Source: Glebionis coronaria
Taxonomy: Eukaryota; Streptophyta; Magnoliopsida; Asterales; Asteraceae
DNA length: 64,000 nucleotides
Assembly: GCA_025667525.1 (NCBI GenBank)
Contig: CM046881.1
Location: 500,175,627 to 500,239,626, forward strand
Reading direction: 5' to 3'
A program made the position numbers and the translations under genes. The first letter of the stretch is position 1; every line of letters starts with the position of its first letter. This document shows positions 27,082 to 39,369 of this stretch, piece after piece. Under the pieces are notes generated by a model, which was given only the letters and a program-made list of their open reading frames with translations, did not search any database and was not told the DNA's origin.

Positions 27082-27342
27082 TTACGGTTCAGTGTCCCTG
27101 CGACGCCAACGAGGTTCCTGGTTCACATCATACATTATTGGAAGATTAAGGTGCACACATCGGGCATAAGAGCCATCATCATCTCTATTTACATTGGTCC
27201 CCATGTCATATATATCCTTGTACATGGTTATAAAAACATGTGACCATCCATCATCCTCTAAATCCTCTATATAGAACATTTGTCTTGCTTGAGTAGAAAT
27301 TATAAAAGGATCATCTTTAAAATTTTCACCGATATGTACCAA
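27082..27342 (-). pseudogene. CACTA (En/Spm) transposase C-terminal remnant, DUF4216-like
   Basis: An 86-codon minus frame contains DPFIISTQARQMFYIED, then WSHVFI and IYDM. This resembles the C-terminal domain of plant CACTA TNP2-type transposases (DUF4216), where a PF-(I/V)-L-A-x-QA-x-Q-V-F-Y pattern is followed by a Trp-containing strand and an IYD/LWD-type motif. The catalytic part of the transposase is absent, and I found no matching upstream exons. The frame ends in a run of Arg (RWRRRD) with GTAAG at its end, which could be a 5' splice site. It is a fragment and cannot support transposition. Confidence 0.65.
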
Positions 27343-28599
27343 TGGCCGAAATCAAATAACCTCATAAACCCACGCATAAACCCCAACAAAAACCCCTAAA
27401 CAGAATCATATTCAACAAAAACAAACCCATCTACACCGAACGCTATCATACGTTTTAAAACTATATATGAGGATCCACAAAGTATGAATGTTGAAGTTGT
27501 ACTGACAATTCCTAAAAAAATCTTTAGTGACAAGAAGTTGCACTCTTAATGTAATATTGGTACATCTTATCAAGTTTTAAGAAGGCAATAGAATGGGAGA
27601 AAGTTTATTTTCGTCTAATTTCAGATTGATTTCAATGCAACCAATCCTGCTAATCTAAATGTCGTCATTGCCAATAGGTGCATTGAACGACAGGGTGAAC
27701 TTGGAGACAAAAGTGATAAGCGCAGAAATACCAATAAGAAAACATTAGCAATGCTTTTATGGAGCCACAAGGCTAGGTCTAAAAACCCGATGGTTAAATC
27801 AGATTTAAAGCAAAAAAACATGAACACTAAAATGCCAAACATGTATATGTTATATTCACACAACAATGTATTTTTAGTAGAATATATATGAAACATAACC
27901 TCTACCAATTACTAGAGTTGTATGTGGATATACAAAGCTCGAAGTAAATTAACCTAAAAAAATTCTAAAAATGACCCAGAACAAAAGCTCAGTACCTTTA
28001 GACAAAACTTATACATTAAAATTTAGATCAGAACTACATAAGACAGTTCAAACTTCAATGTTTTGGCACAAACTAATACTAATAATACAAGATTTCCGAT
28101 AGCAATATAGATTTTTGGTTCAACAGCTCCTGCATCATTTAATTAAACTTTGACCTATTGTTGCATTAAAGGTTACTACTAAAAATTTGATGCACCTGAT
28201 CCATCAACATAAGTGCAGAAAATAATTGATGCGCATAAAAGGCAACTTATTTTACGACTGAAAAACTATGTTTTTGTTATACGATGGAAAACATGAAGGT
28301 ACACTAACATCTAAAAAATGGTAAAATTACAACTTCTGTTTCAATTATGCCATCTGTAAACAAAAACCATTGAACATCTTCTAGAATAAGAAATGTGTAA
28401 CATTAATCTGCCAATTGAATCAGTTGCAAGTTGCGTGATCACATATAAACTCGCAACCTCAAATATAAAACATAAAACGATTAATATAGTCTCAAATTAG
28501 TTGAGAAAATAGAATTCAAGTTCTGTTTTGCGTATTGTTACCAATAACTTATCACTTCAAGTTTGCTTATTTATCTGGGATTGGTTTGATTTAATATAG
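27343..28599. other. AT-rich intergenic DNA, no gene supported
   Basis: A TTTCAG-preceded plus frame near 27624-27760 could be an old exon, but I do not recognise its translation. The minus frame at 27621-27908 overlaps it and has no known features. The rest looks non-coding. Confidence 0.5.
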
Positions 28600-29277
28600 G
28601 AAGAGAAAGATCTTGTAAGTGCTCATCGGAAACAAGTCTAGTAGACTATGGATATCGCTCGTGAGGTATGTGATTCAGGTATTTTTTCTATACAAGTGGG
28701 TAAAATATGGATACTTAAATAGAAGTAAAATTAGCCTAAATAACCCAAAATGTATTAATTCGAACTTGTTTAAGCCAAATTTTCTTCTTGTTACTTGAGT
28801 AAGTGTTTGGGTATAACTAATCTCTTACTAGCTTAAATAAAACCGATTGTCAAAGGGTAAATAAGCTGAATTTATTACCCTTTATAATACCTACTATAAA
28901 CTTTTACTCACATATTAGTAGAAGCATCTCTTTTTTTCACACAGGTAGATTTTTAATCACACAATTACTTACGAACATGACATCCAAACACACCTGCATA
29001 CAAAACATTCATGTAACTAAAGAATGTACAAGTTTTGATTGTTCAACCTAGTACGATTTAACTCATTACCCAACCTGCCCCTTTTGCTAGAATTAGTTTG
29101 TAGGCAATGAACCTACTGGTAGAAGTATTTCAACCAGGAAATCAACTAGATGAATATATTACAAAGCTGAACATTATTCTTTCCCAAAAAGCTACAAGTA
29201 TCAAGAAACTACAGACCAAAGTATATTATCACACCGCTAACATTATACAATTTCATCAAACAATCATAACAGCCTAA
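28600..29277 (+). pseudogene. Kinesin-13 (KIN-13A-like) C-terminal gene fragment, two exons
   Basis: Exon 1 (28600-28665) follows an ATATAG acceptor and reads EEKDLVSAHRKQV, two stop codons, then TMDIARE. It ends at a GTATGT donor. Exon 2 (29104-29277) follows TTTGTAG and reads MNLLVEVFQPGNQLDEYITK, then continues LNIILSQKAT to a stop at 29275. Together they match the conserved C-terminal segment of plant kinesin-13 proteins (the AHRKQVE, MNLLVEADQPGNQLD and LSQKA motifs), which are microtubule-depolymerising motors. The intron position is kept, so the fragment came from genomic DNA rather than cDNA. The motor domain is absent. Paired stops at the usual Glu-Glu position show it is not functional. 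Confidence 0.8.
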
Positions 29278-29510
29278 CTAATTAACTAACCGATTAAACT
29301 TTTATTAAAAACACAATAAGCATTAACACACTAAAACTTAACCATCAACAGTCAGAAAGGTGTATTGATGCGTAGCTGTTGTAATTGAGTACTCAGTAGA
29401 CCGATTACTAGACTAACTAACGAAATAACTAACCGATTAACCCCGCTGAAGATGAAAGTCTGCTAAATCAATAACCGATTAACTTCCATTTGTCCTCATG
29501 AATCAATAAC
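29278..29510. other. AT-rich spacer left of element E
   Basis: Contains repeated short strings such as AACTAACCGATTAA (near 29284, 29425 and 29473). No gene or promoter can be supported. Confidence 0.4.
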
Positions 29511-31116
29511 TGATGCGTGGGGTTAGTAACAAGTTTTAAATTTATAAACACGAATTACTGGATTGAATAAAAACGCACGGGCAAGTATAACCCTTTCGTT
29601 TGTGTATAGCTTTTATGTGGTAATACCGAGATCGTTCATGGGGATTTGGAAAACCTATGATTATTCTAAAATGAAACTATAATCGTTGATTGTAGCAATT
29701 GTAAACAAGCAAATAACAAGTAAAATGATGAGATTAATAATATGATTAAAGGTACACTTGGTAAAGACTAGTTTGAGCATTCGTAATGGGTATGATTGTG
29801 ATGACACGTTAACATATATGATTATGATAATTAGATGGATAATCCAATCTATTGTTTTCAAAAGCTTTAATCTTCGTCAAGAATTTGGTTAAAGAAAACA
29901 AGCATTAGACTCAATCACTCAATTCAAGACTTAATCCAATTTCAACACATTCTATTCACGGTCGTTTCACGAATTTGCTAACACTTATAATTATTTTTTT
30001 TTTGATAATCAAAACTTCTTAAGAAATGATCAATACAAAAGATAGCTAATCATAGACAAACCGGCTATGACTTGTTGATAGAAAATAACCCTTTCGACCT
30101 ATGAAATCTTTACCAACAAATTAAGTTTTGATAGCAATTGTCACATGAAACATAAATATCAATAGATCATAGGAAAGCTTGACAGAATTAAACATAAATC
30201 ACAATCACAACCACCACTTCATACTACAAACATCATCCTACCAAGTGTAGAATGAAACTAACTCAGAAGTAAAGATATTATAAGTCATAATCAAGAGTCT
30301 TACAAAGTAGAAAAATGTTACTAATGATTAGGGTAATGATCCCTAAGAGTTTCATAATGATAACTTTGCTTATTGGACTTAAAAACTGACTTTTCTAGCA
30401 CCACCTTGTTCAAATCCGGGAATGGGAATTTGGACAAGGATGAGAGAGTTTATTTGATGTAGTAATGAGAAGATGATTGAAAGTTATTAACAAATATTGA
30501 TAGATATATTAGTTGTTGTTGAAAGGCATGACCCCTAGGGTCTTATTTATAGGCCAAGTTGATGGCATGGAATGAATGCATGGCTTGGAGCCAAAGACAA
30601 ATACTTGGAGCCAAAGACAAGTGCTTGGAGCCAAAGTAAGTCTAGAAACTTCTTGTATGATCTTGCATGTATGTAGACACAATTATGTCTAGGCAAATGT
30701 TGGTGGCAACTTCACTCATGATGGAGGCAACATGAGCTATGATGGAGGCAAATCAACTACCATGTGATGGTGGAAACTTCACTGTTGCCAGTGGCAAGTT
30801 AGATGTGTGTTGATGGTGGCAACTTTCATGCTGAATATCTTTATTTGCTACTTGGAAATACTTGTTCTTGCACCCGGAATTAATCTTTAAAGGCTTGTAA
30901 CTTGTACACGGGTCTTGAACTAGACTAGGATTCTTCGTACTCGTATAATTCTTTACATTTGCGTTGTTTTATACTCCATTCCTGCAATTGGCTACACAAA
31001 TACTTGCAAACACAATTGGGCACAAATATGCACAAAAGTATCATATAATTAACCAATATACATGTACAAAAGTACGGATAACGCTCCTACAAACATGTTG
31101 GATTTAGGCGTTATCA
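29511..31116 (-). repeat. 3' LTR of element E (about 1.6 kb, left end uncertain)
   Basis: The right edge (LTR start in minus sense, TGATAACGCC) is clear at 31116. The left edge is placed at TGATGCGTGG because an LTR should end in CA on the minus strand and because LTR-like strings (GGTTATACTTGCCCG, CCGAGATCGTTC in their two orientations) lie just inside. No second LTR is available to prove it. The open minus frame at 29661-29861 is within it and is not a gene. Confidence 0.5.
30584..30640 (+). repeat. Short 20-bp tandem repeat, about 2.7 copies
   Basis: CTTGGAGCCAAAGACAA followed by a 3-base spacer occurs at 30584 and 30604, with a shortened copy at 30624. Just downstream (30700-30830) is a looser series of GGTGGCAACTT and GATGGAGGCAA strings. 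Both lie in the presumed LTR E. Confidence 0.85.
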
Positions 31117-31802
31117 AATGCCCCCACACTTATGTTTTGCTTGCCCTCAAGAAAGAAGAAAAGAAACTTAAATCCAAAGGTACATGCATCTTTACAAAAA
31201 TTTGATGCAAGTCTACCAAGTACAAGTATACGATAAAACTCATCGAGTTAAGTTTTTTTTAAGGTTGAAAAATTGAGATATAAAGTCAATACCTATTAAA
31301 ATCTTGAAAGTCTTTTATTTCTAACTATACTACACTAATTACATATGAATTGAAGCAACATGTATCACGACTTAGCACATTGGCTAATCGATACCTTTTA
31401 TTTATTCTTCTTCCTTCAACTTCAAAACATTATAGCTAATTGACATTTTCTTTCTTTTTCTTCTCTTTTTCTTTCTTTTTTCTTGGCTAAAACTCCTAGC
31501 CATGGATCAACATACTTGCAATATTCATGTTATATTGACAAACATTGAGCTTGCAACCTTCTCCTAATTTTTTTTTTTTTCTTCTACTATTATATGAGAC
31601 TTTGACTTGGGTAATTTTGACACAAAAATATATCTCAAATTTTCAAAAGTTACCGATTGGTTCTTGATTATTTATATACATTTCTTGAAACTTTTTATTT
31701 ACGAGGGCAAAACAAGAACAAAAGTTTCAAAATATCCCAAAAGTATGGCAATTAAGCATCTTTTTCTCGATTTCCCTACAACTCCCTCACACTTAAGTTT
31801 AG
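31117..31802 (-). other. Internal 3' region and polypurine tract of element E
   Basis: The polypurine tract is 31117-31130 (minus sense). The rest is non-coding, with a long pyrimidine-rich run on the plus strand (31444-31485) and a second purine run on the minus strand near 31785 (AAGTGTGAGGGAG). The last five bases, TTTAG (31798-31802), are the expected left copy of element C's target duplication. Its partner is outside the window. Confidence 0.55.
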
Positions 31803-34800
31803 TGATTGTGGTAAAAATACGACCTTTTAGGAAAAAGGCGTAAAAGCGGTAAGTATTGAACAAATGACTTTAGGAAAAATCAAGTGTTAATGACCCTTAT
31901 GAAGTTCAAAGTTCGTTTCCCAAGGAGGTATATGTGTTGTGAAAAACTTGTAAATGTTTGTGATTAATGATTGGTTTAGAAGGGGATGAGAAAAGAAGAT
32001 GATGAAGACGTGAAAATTACTACTAGAAAGTTAAAACGTAAAACCGTAGAAGCTACAAAAATAAAAATTAATTCTAAAAAATACCAAAAATTTACCAAAA
32101 ATTAAAATTGATAAACTAAGAGTTTACCAATGATCAAAACTTTTTCAAACCTTTTAAATAATTAAATATTCAATTTTTAAATGCTAATTAAAGCCCTAAA
32201 AATTAAATAAATTATCAAAAAGCCCAAATAAAGATTTTTCAATTGGTAAACCTCTAAAATGACCTAAAAAGATTAAAAACTATTTTTAGAAATTTTTAAA
32301 CTAATAAAAACTATTTAAAATGATTTAAAAACTATTAAAACTTAAAATAATTATAAAAATTAATCTAAAAGTGATAAAATTATTCTAAAAGTTGCTAAAT
32401 TCCTATTTTAATGTATTAAACCTAAGAAAAATATAAAAAGTTGGAAAATGTGAAATTTGAAAAATAATAATAAAATAATATTAAAATAATATAAAAAAAA
32501 TCAAAAATTCTAAAAAATTCTAAAAACTTGCAAACTAGTTTATTTTAACCTTAATAATCAGAAAATCAAAGTGAAATGACCAGAATACCCCTATTGGGCC
32601 CTCAAATGGGCCAAAACCAAAAACAGTCAAACGAAATGGGCTTTTGGGCCCAAAAAGTCAAACTTGGCCCAATTGACTTGGAAAAGCCCTATCTGAGTCA
32701 AAAGTCAATTCTAAGAACAAAACTCTAAAGGCCCAAAAGCTGAATGTGAGCTTATCACAGCTTAATAAGCCAACAGCTTATTCTTATTGGGCTTTTCAGC
32801 CCATTAAGCAATAAGCTAATGCCATAAGCTCTAATTTGACACACAACCTTCTTCTGGGATGCTTATGAGATCTGTAAAAAGAAATTTTGAAAAAGCACAC
32901 TAAATAAGCCAGAAATAAGCAAAGTAAAAATTCACTAAAAGACAAAATAGTCGGGTTTGAGATTTAGGGCACCTCAGAAGCTCTAGTTTGTTGCAAAACC
33001 TCACAAATAGCTTAACTAAGAATAATCAATCAAGAAAATCACAAAAAACCAAGTAGAATAAGCTGTAAGAGCAAATAAGCTGGCTGAAAAAGCCAAATAA
33101 GCTAGTTTTCTAGCAAAAGCTTCACCAAAAGACTTGTAAACTTCCAGATTTGATATTAAGCTGAGAAAAATGAGTTCTATAACAAAAACTAAGTTGTTGC
33201 ATGTACCAATAAGCAAAACAGATTCAATAAGCTTAGAAACCAAGTTTGACCAAAAGTCAAACGTTGATGAGTTGAAATCAAACGCTGACAGGAACAAAGT
33301 GGGCGTTGACAGACTTAATGAAGTGTATGGACTTGTTTTTCACCCTGCTGGTCAACGTTTGAGTGCAAACCTTGTGAATCAAAGCTTACCAGTTGGGTAA
33401 ACTTGATGTGTTTTGGCACAATTAAGCCAATAAGCCAGTTGGGCTTATAAGCTATGAACAAAACAATACAAATAGCCAAATAATCTCACAAGCAGCACAC
33501 AAATAGGATCCAAGCAACAAAACAGCAATCCTTAAACTAGAAATCAAAAGGCAACACCAAATGAGGTGGTCACTTTACTGATGCAAATGACCACTTCAGC
33601 CAACTTTGATAAGCTATAAAAACCACAATAAGCCACCAAATTCAACAACCAGATAACCAATAGATAGCTTATCACCTAAACTATTCCCAAACCTGATTTC
33701 AGACCTTAGATCTAACAAACAAAGAAGTTATTGGATCTGATGTGTTTGACCAATTCCAAAACCACTTTTATCAGATTTTTGCAAAACTTCAAATCCCTTT
33801 TCCAAACTTTCAGAAAGTAAACCAATGACTAAAACTTGTATATTAGGACTTGTTTAGACCTCCCAACCCTAAGAATCAATGGAACAAGGCCACAAGGCCT
33901 TATGAACCAGTAATCCCAAACAATCCTTAATCAACCACTTTTCAAACAAACTTTTGATTTTTAAACACAACCTATTGCTTTTAATGATCAAATAGCTACA
34001 ATAGGTGACAACTAACACAATCAAACTCAAAAATAACCAGCACAAACACAAGAACTCAAAATCCAAGTACCAAATCCAAAACAGGCATAAACATGGAATT
34101 TTTTAGAGGAATCTTAACAAGGGGTTATACCTGCCTTCCGCAACATCCTAGGAAGGCCAGCTATGCTCCTTGGACCTTGTTCAACAACTAGAACAAGACC
34201 AATGTACTTCAATAAGGAAGATGATGAATGCCTTGGTTGATGTTTCAAAGCAGAAACTTAAGGACATTATGTCTTCAACACAAGCAGCAAACAACTCAAC
34301 CAAGGGCTCTAATCCCTTCACAAGCTTGGTGTCAACAAGCTTGCAAGAGCTTATAGCTTATGGTTAAGGGTTAGTACACAAAAATAAGCAAAATCAGAAC
34401 CTTCTTTCAAGCTTTTTCAAACTTGAAAAACCTTACCAAACATAAACGTCCTTGATCCAAAAGGTTCAAGCACACTTATAACAATCAATGGAACTCAGAA
34501 TCACCCTTTAAACAACACCAACTTTCAAAAACATAAAAAGGAATTACAATTTTCTCAAAATACCAACTTTTATAAATTTTAAAAAGGAATTACAATGTTT
34601 AAAGAGTAAAACTGGAACAAAGGGACTCTCACATGTTGAGGTCTCCTTTTATAGTCAAATGCCAGGCTACACTATTCACAAACCCTAGAAGTGAATTCTC
34701 TAAAATGCCCTTAAGTTCTTCTAGACGTTTTCTGCATTTGAGCTGTCCAAGTTGATCAAGGTTGTTCATTTTAGCTTTGGAATGAAGCAAGGATCCTAGG

Positions 34801-35709
34801 CTGTTGATTTGGACACGTCAGATTACTTGGAGAGTAAGTTGCATTCTCATTGGTTAAACGGGAATTGGGGGTGGGGTCCATTGTGAGTGGGAGTGAGAGT
34901 TTTGAGGTTGGGATGGTTTTCTGCATGTGTGAATCACACATGTGCAAAGGTAATTGAAAATTACCCTAAGTTTAAGTGGTGTAAATTCTCGGTGGGTAAA
35001 AAGTGAATAGTAATACTTTTGATCCGAAATTGGGGGAAGTTGTGGTGTTTGGCGCAATTTCCATGTTTGAATGTTTCAGTGTACACATTTGGCCCTTGTT
35101 CTTCTCCTTTTCTTTCATTTGTGTTTTAAAACGTTTCAGCGCCCATTTCCTTTGTAACAACTTTCAAGACTTGACAATTTTGGCACAAAACTTCCCAATA
35201 AGGTTTATAAGGGTTATTTTGCCATTTTGAGATATTTCAAGGGCTGATCTTGGACATTCTTGATCTTCAAAGGTCTTTATTGTATCTTTGGCTTGATGAG
35301 GGACCATAATTGACAATTTGAAATTGTTGAGGGACTAATCTTGCCATTTCTTCAAAGTTGAAGGACCATTTGTGTAATTTTGACAAACTCAAAGGACCAA
35401 ACTTGTAATTATCAATATACAAGGGTTTTAAGTGTCATTTCTTCAATTAATGAGGATCAATCTTGTATGTCTTCAAGTCTTCAAGGGTATTTGTTGAATT
35501 CTTCATGAATTAGGGCCCGGTTCTTTGTACGGCTTCGTTTCTCGTGTCCGTTTTTCCTTGTATCTTGTGATCTTTTGTCTTTTTCACGATATCCATACCT
35601 AAAATACACAAGTAAACAAACACAAGCATATATATGGTATATTATGACATTTTTATGCATTTAAAGCCCGAAAAGAACGATGAGATCATGTATAAATGCC
35701 ATCTCATCA
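31803..35709 (-). repeat. 3' LTR of element C (3,907 bp)
   Basis: On the minus strand it runs from TGATGAGATGG to ACCACAATCA. It shares its first few hundred bases with LTRs A and D, and the rest with LTR D, including the GCTTA-rich part. The CATTG-AGGA-CAATG inverted repeat lies 5 bases outside its inner edge. Open frames inside it (33016-33297, 33170-33400, 34170-34367 and others) are chance frames in a repeat. Confidence 0.9.
34647..34653 (-). promoter_or_regulatory. LTR promoter TATA box (element C)
   Basis: Minus-strand TATAAAA is followed by GGAGACCTCAACATGTGAGA, as in LTR D. Confidence 0.7.
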
Positions 35710-36094
35710 TTTAGCATTGTCCTCAATGTGATAAAACTGAACAAAAGTATAGGGACTAAGAGAAATACCAGAATTACGGGCATATCATGCATCATCCAAT
35801 AGTTTTATTTTCGCCTTCAACTTGCGGTACCTACAAAAAAGATAAAACACACAAAAATACGGAAAAACACTCTATTTTTGGGTTTTTATAGGTTTTTTAT
35901 AAAAGCGACACATGCTACACCCCCTCACACTTAAGCAAAACATCGGTTCAAAAAAATTGTGGGGTGTAAGCATGAATTTATTTAAAAAGGAAAATCACAC
36001 TTTAAAAACTTCAAATTTTAAAAACACACGGGTTGCCTCCCGCGAAGCGCTTATGTTTTTATTATTGAGTTATCAACCGGACTCGTATTTCTTT
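35710..36094 (-). other. Post-pol spacer of element C
   Basis: Non-coding. On the minus strand it carries GGGAGGCAACCC (near 36030), a string common downstream of Athila pol, a purine-rich AAGTGTGAGGGGGTGTAG (near 35922) and the CATTG-AGGA-CAATG inverted repeat (35715-35728). It lacks the ~1.75-kb 3' tail seen in element A. Confidence 0.7.
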
Positions 36095-39000
36095 TTAGTT
36101 TTCTTTATTTTCTTTGAGCGGAAAATGTTCACTCCACTCTTCATGGTATAGTTTAACACGGTGTCCATTAACAATGAAGCTTCCTCCATTCTTGTCATAC
36201 AATTCAACATAACCGCACGGGTATCCCCATGTTTTACTATAAAAGGACTGGTACCACGTTTGTTTAAGCTTGGGGGCTTTGAATTTATAGCGCATATTAA
36301 ACAACAGAACTTTATCTCCTTTCTTGAATTCTTTTCGTATTTGAAGTTTCTTGTCGTGATAAGCTTTGGTACGTGCTTTGTATAATCGAATTCTCATAAG
36401 CTTGGAGTCTTAATTCACCGAGTTCATACAGTTGCAAGAATCGGTTTTCTCCATCGATTTTGAGATCGGGATTACATCTTCTCAATGCCCAGTAAGCACG
36501 GTGCTCGATTTCGAAGGGCAAATGGCACATTTTACCGTATAATAAACGATAAGGTGTTGTGCCAATTGGTGTCTTATAAGCTGTTCGGAAAGCCCATAGA
36601 GCGTCGTCAAGTTTCCTTGACCAAACGGAAGGATTGTCCTTAACCGTTTTTTCGAGTATTCGTTTTAAGGCTCAATTGGTATTTTCAACTTGTCCACTCG
36701 TTTGTGGATGATACGAGGTTTCAAAGCGATGGGTGACTCCACAACGCTTTAAGATTCTCTCCATTTGTTTGTTGCAAAAATGGTGACCTCGATCACTAAT
36801 TAAAGCATTCGGCATTCCATAGCGAGAGAATAGTTTTTTCAGAAAGTTGATTACGGCTCTTGAATCATTTGTGGGTAAAGCCTCGGCTTCTGCCCATTTG
36901 GACACGTAATCAATAGCGACTAAGATATATTCAAACTTATGAGATTTGGGAAAGGATCCCATGAAATCAATTCCCCATACGTCAAATATATCGCTAACTT
37001 GGATGCTGTTTTGAGGCATTTCGTCTCTTCGTGAGAGGCTACCAGTACGTTGGCAAGCATCACAATTTTTTACTAGAGTATAGGCCTCTTTTAAAATTGT
37101 TGGCCAATAGAAACCAGCATCAGACACTTTTTTCGCGGTGGTGGAAGGACCATAATGTCCCCTAGTAGGGCCATGATGACATTCATCAAGGATCTTTCTT
37201 GTTTTTGTGCCGTAAACACATCTCCTAATCATGCCATCGGGGCATACTTTGAAAAGATAGGGATCTTCCCAGAAATAGTGTTTTAGGTCGGAAAAGAATT
37301 TACATCGTTGGTGATAGGTTAAACCTTTTCTTAGAATTCTTCCAATGAGTTAATTTGCAAAATCTGCAAACCACGGAGATTCGTCCGTAGAGATTTTCAT
37401 AATAGTTTCATCGGGAAAATAATCGTTGATATCTTCATCCCTTAACTCTTCCATGTTTGGATTTTCAAGTCGCAACAAATGATCGGTTGCGACGTTTTCA
37501 GCTCCTTTCTTGTTTTGGATTTCGATGTCAAATTCTTGGAGTAGTAAAATCCACCTAATAAGACGCGGCTTAGCATCTTGTTTTGAGAATAGATATTTCA
37601 ACACTGAATGATCGGTGAATACAATTGTTTTCGATAACACGAGATAGGATCGGAATTTGTCGAAAGCAAATACTACTGCAAGTATCTTTCTCGGCGATTG
37701 TGTAGTTGAGCTGCGCGCTATTTAGAGTTTTGCTCGCAAAGTTTATTGGGCGGAAATGTTTTCCTTCACGTTGTCCTAATACAGATCCTACAGCGAAATC
37801 GCTTGCATCACACGTAAGTTCAAACAGTCACGACCAATCCGGTGAGACCATGATCGGTGCATTCGTTAACTTGTCTTTAAGCTTGTTAAATGCCTTTATG
37901 CATTCTTCATTGAAATCAAAGACTATGTTATTTTCAAGGAGTTTGGTCATCGGTCTAGCGATTTTGGAAAAATCTTTTATGAATCGACGGTAGAATCTCG
38001 CATGACCTAGAAAGCTTCTAACGGATTTAACGTTAGTGGGTGGTGGTAATTTGGATATCACTTCGGTCTTGGCCTTGTCTACTTCCAATCCGGCTCTGGA
38101 CACTTTGTGTCCAAGCACAATTCCTTCAGTCACCATGAAGTGACATTTCTCCCAATTGAGCACCAGATGAGCTTGTTTGCATCGGATGAGCATGCGCTCT
38201 AGATTAAAAAGGCAAGACTCGAATGAGTTTTCGAAGACTGAGAAATCATCCATGAAAACATCCATGTATACTTCGATCATCTCTTGAAAGATCGCGATCA
38301 TACACCTTTGAAAAGTCGCAGGTTCATTGCAAAGACCAAAAGGCATACGCCTATAAGCAAATGTTCCAAATGGACACGTGAAACTGGTCTTGTCTTGATC
38401 GGATGGTTCGATAGGTATTTGGAAATATCCGGAAAATCCATCGAGAAAACAAAATAATTTGTTCCCCGCTAGTCTTTCCAACATTTGGTCCATGAATGGT
38501 AGAGGAAATGATATTTTCTTGTGGCATCCTTTAATTTGCGGTAATCAATACACACACGCCAACCGGTAATGGTTCTTGTAGGAACAAGTTCGTTATGTTC
38601 GTTGGTCACAACAATCATTCCTCCTTTTTTAGGAACGCAATGAATAGAACTAACCCAAGAACTATCCTCAATGGCATAGATGATTCCTGCCTCAAGAAGT
38701 TTGATGATTTCGGCTTTTACTATCTCCTTCATGTTTGGACTAAGTTGACTTTACCTCTCAATAACGGGTTTGGCATCGTCTTCGAGATTGATCTTGTGTT
38801 TGCAAAAATATGGGCTAATACCCGGTATATCGGATGTTTTCCAAGTAAACGCTTCTTTTTGATTTTTGAGCATAGAAACGAGACGTTCCTTCTCATCTTC
38901 CTCAAGCTTGGCTGAGATAATCACCGGAAGGAGTGAGTCCTTCTCTAGATAAGCGTACTCGAGATGTTCGGGAAGAGGTTTCAACTCAAGATCCGTCGGG

Positions 39001-39369
39001 GGATCATCAATAGATTTGTGAACTATAAAGTTCGATTATGAAGGCAAAACTTCAAACGGATTGTTTTCCTCTTCTTCGAGAGTTACTTCGGAATCAAGGG
39101 CCATGAATTCTTTGAATTCACGATCACGATCGGTATAGCTAATCTTTTCCGAAGCTGTTTGGAATGGTGCGTTGTCATCAAGCAATGCGTCCAACTCCTC
39201 TTCTGTTACTTCATCGATAACATCCACGTGGAAGCATGTGTCATCATTGGAATGGGAGTGTTGCATAGATTTGTCGACTAAGAATGTGAATCGATCGTCA
39301 CCAACTCCAAGGTTGAGTTCTTTATTCTTCACACGAATGATAGCATCGGTAGTGCGCAAGAATGGTCGT
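36095..39369 (-). pseudogene. Athila-type pol: end of protease, RT, RNase H, integrase
   Basis: Read on the minus strand from 39369. The end of the protease (GRPFLRTTDAI-like, cut by element B) comes first, then an acidic linker. RT (about 38980-37830) has VPKKGG, WRVCIDYRKL, FLDGFSGYFQIPI and the catalytic box FMDD in VFMDDFSVF. RNase H (about 37820-37350) has CDASDFAVG, TIAEKDT-like and FTDHSVLKYL. Integrase (37232 to about 36320) has a zinc-binding HHCC part ([11 protein letters not shown] ... NCDACQR), core Asp in GIDFMG and SDRG, and Glu in SGQVEN. The C-terminal GGSFIVNGHRVKLYHEE closes it. Breaks are a stop near 38750, a frameshift near 38480, a stop near 37828, frameshifts near 37650 and 37350, a stop at 36672 and a frameshift near 36320-36400. 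It is not functional. Confidence 0.92.
39365..39369. repeat. Presumed target duplication of element B (left copy)
   Basis: GTCGT precedes LTR B. The partner should follow B's 3' LTR beyond base 64000, so it is predicted, not seen. Confidence 0.5.

Larger units (their letters stand above)
29511..31802 (-). mobile_element. Element E: 3' end of a Ty3/gypsy (Tat/Athila-type) element
   Basis: On the minus strand a purine-rich GTGTGGGGGCATT is followed directly by TGATAACGCC, a polypurine tract next to a 3' LTR. The internal part (31117-31802) is then cut by element C. The 5' part of E should lie beyond the right end of C, outside the window. Clade is inferred from the TGATAACGCC start and the GTGTGGGGG tract, a combination common in plant Tat/Athila elements. 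No coding sequence is visible. Confidence 0.6.
31803..39369 (-). mobile_element. Element C: Athila-type Ty3/gypsy element, pol-bearing, 5' part outside window
   Basis: Minus-strand element with its 3' LTR on the left (31803-35709), a 385-bp spacer and a pol pseudogene (36095-39369) that breaks off at 39369 inside the protease region, where element B begins. Gag, leader and 5' LTR should lie beyond the right end of B. No env-like frame lies between pol and the LTR, unlike full Athila elements. It is inserted into element E. It is the only element in the window with recognisable Athila RT, RNase H and integrase. Confidence 0.9.

Noticed and set aside
28600..29277. Functional small kinesin gene
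   Set aside because: No motor domain and two in-frame stops in the first exon.
25554..29510. Complete CACTA transposon with terminal repeats
   Set aside because: Only one transposase fragment is recognisable and I could not find matching CACTA termini with 3-bp duplications.
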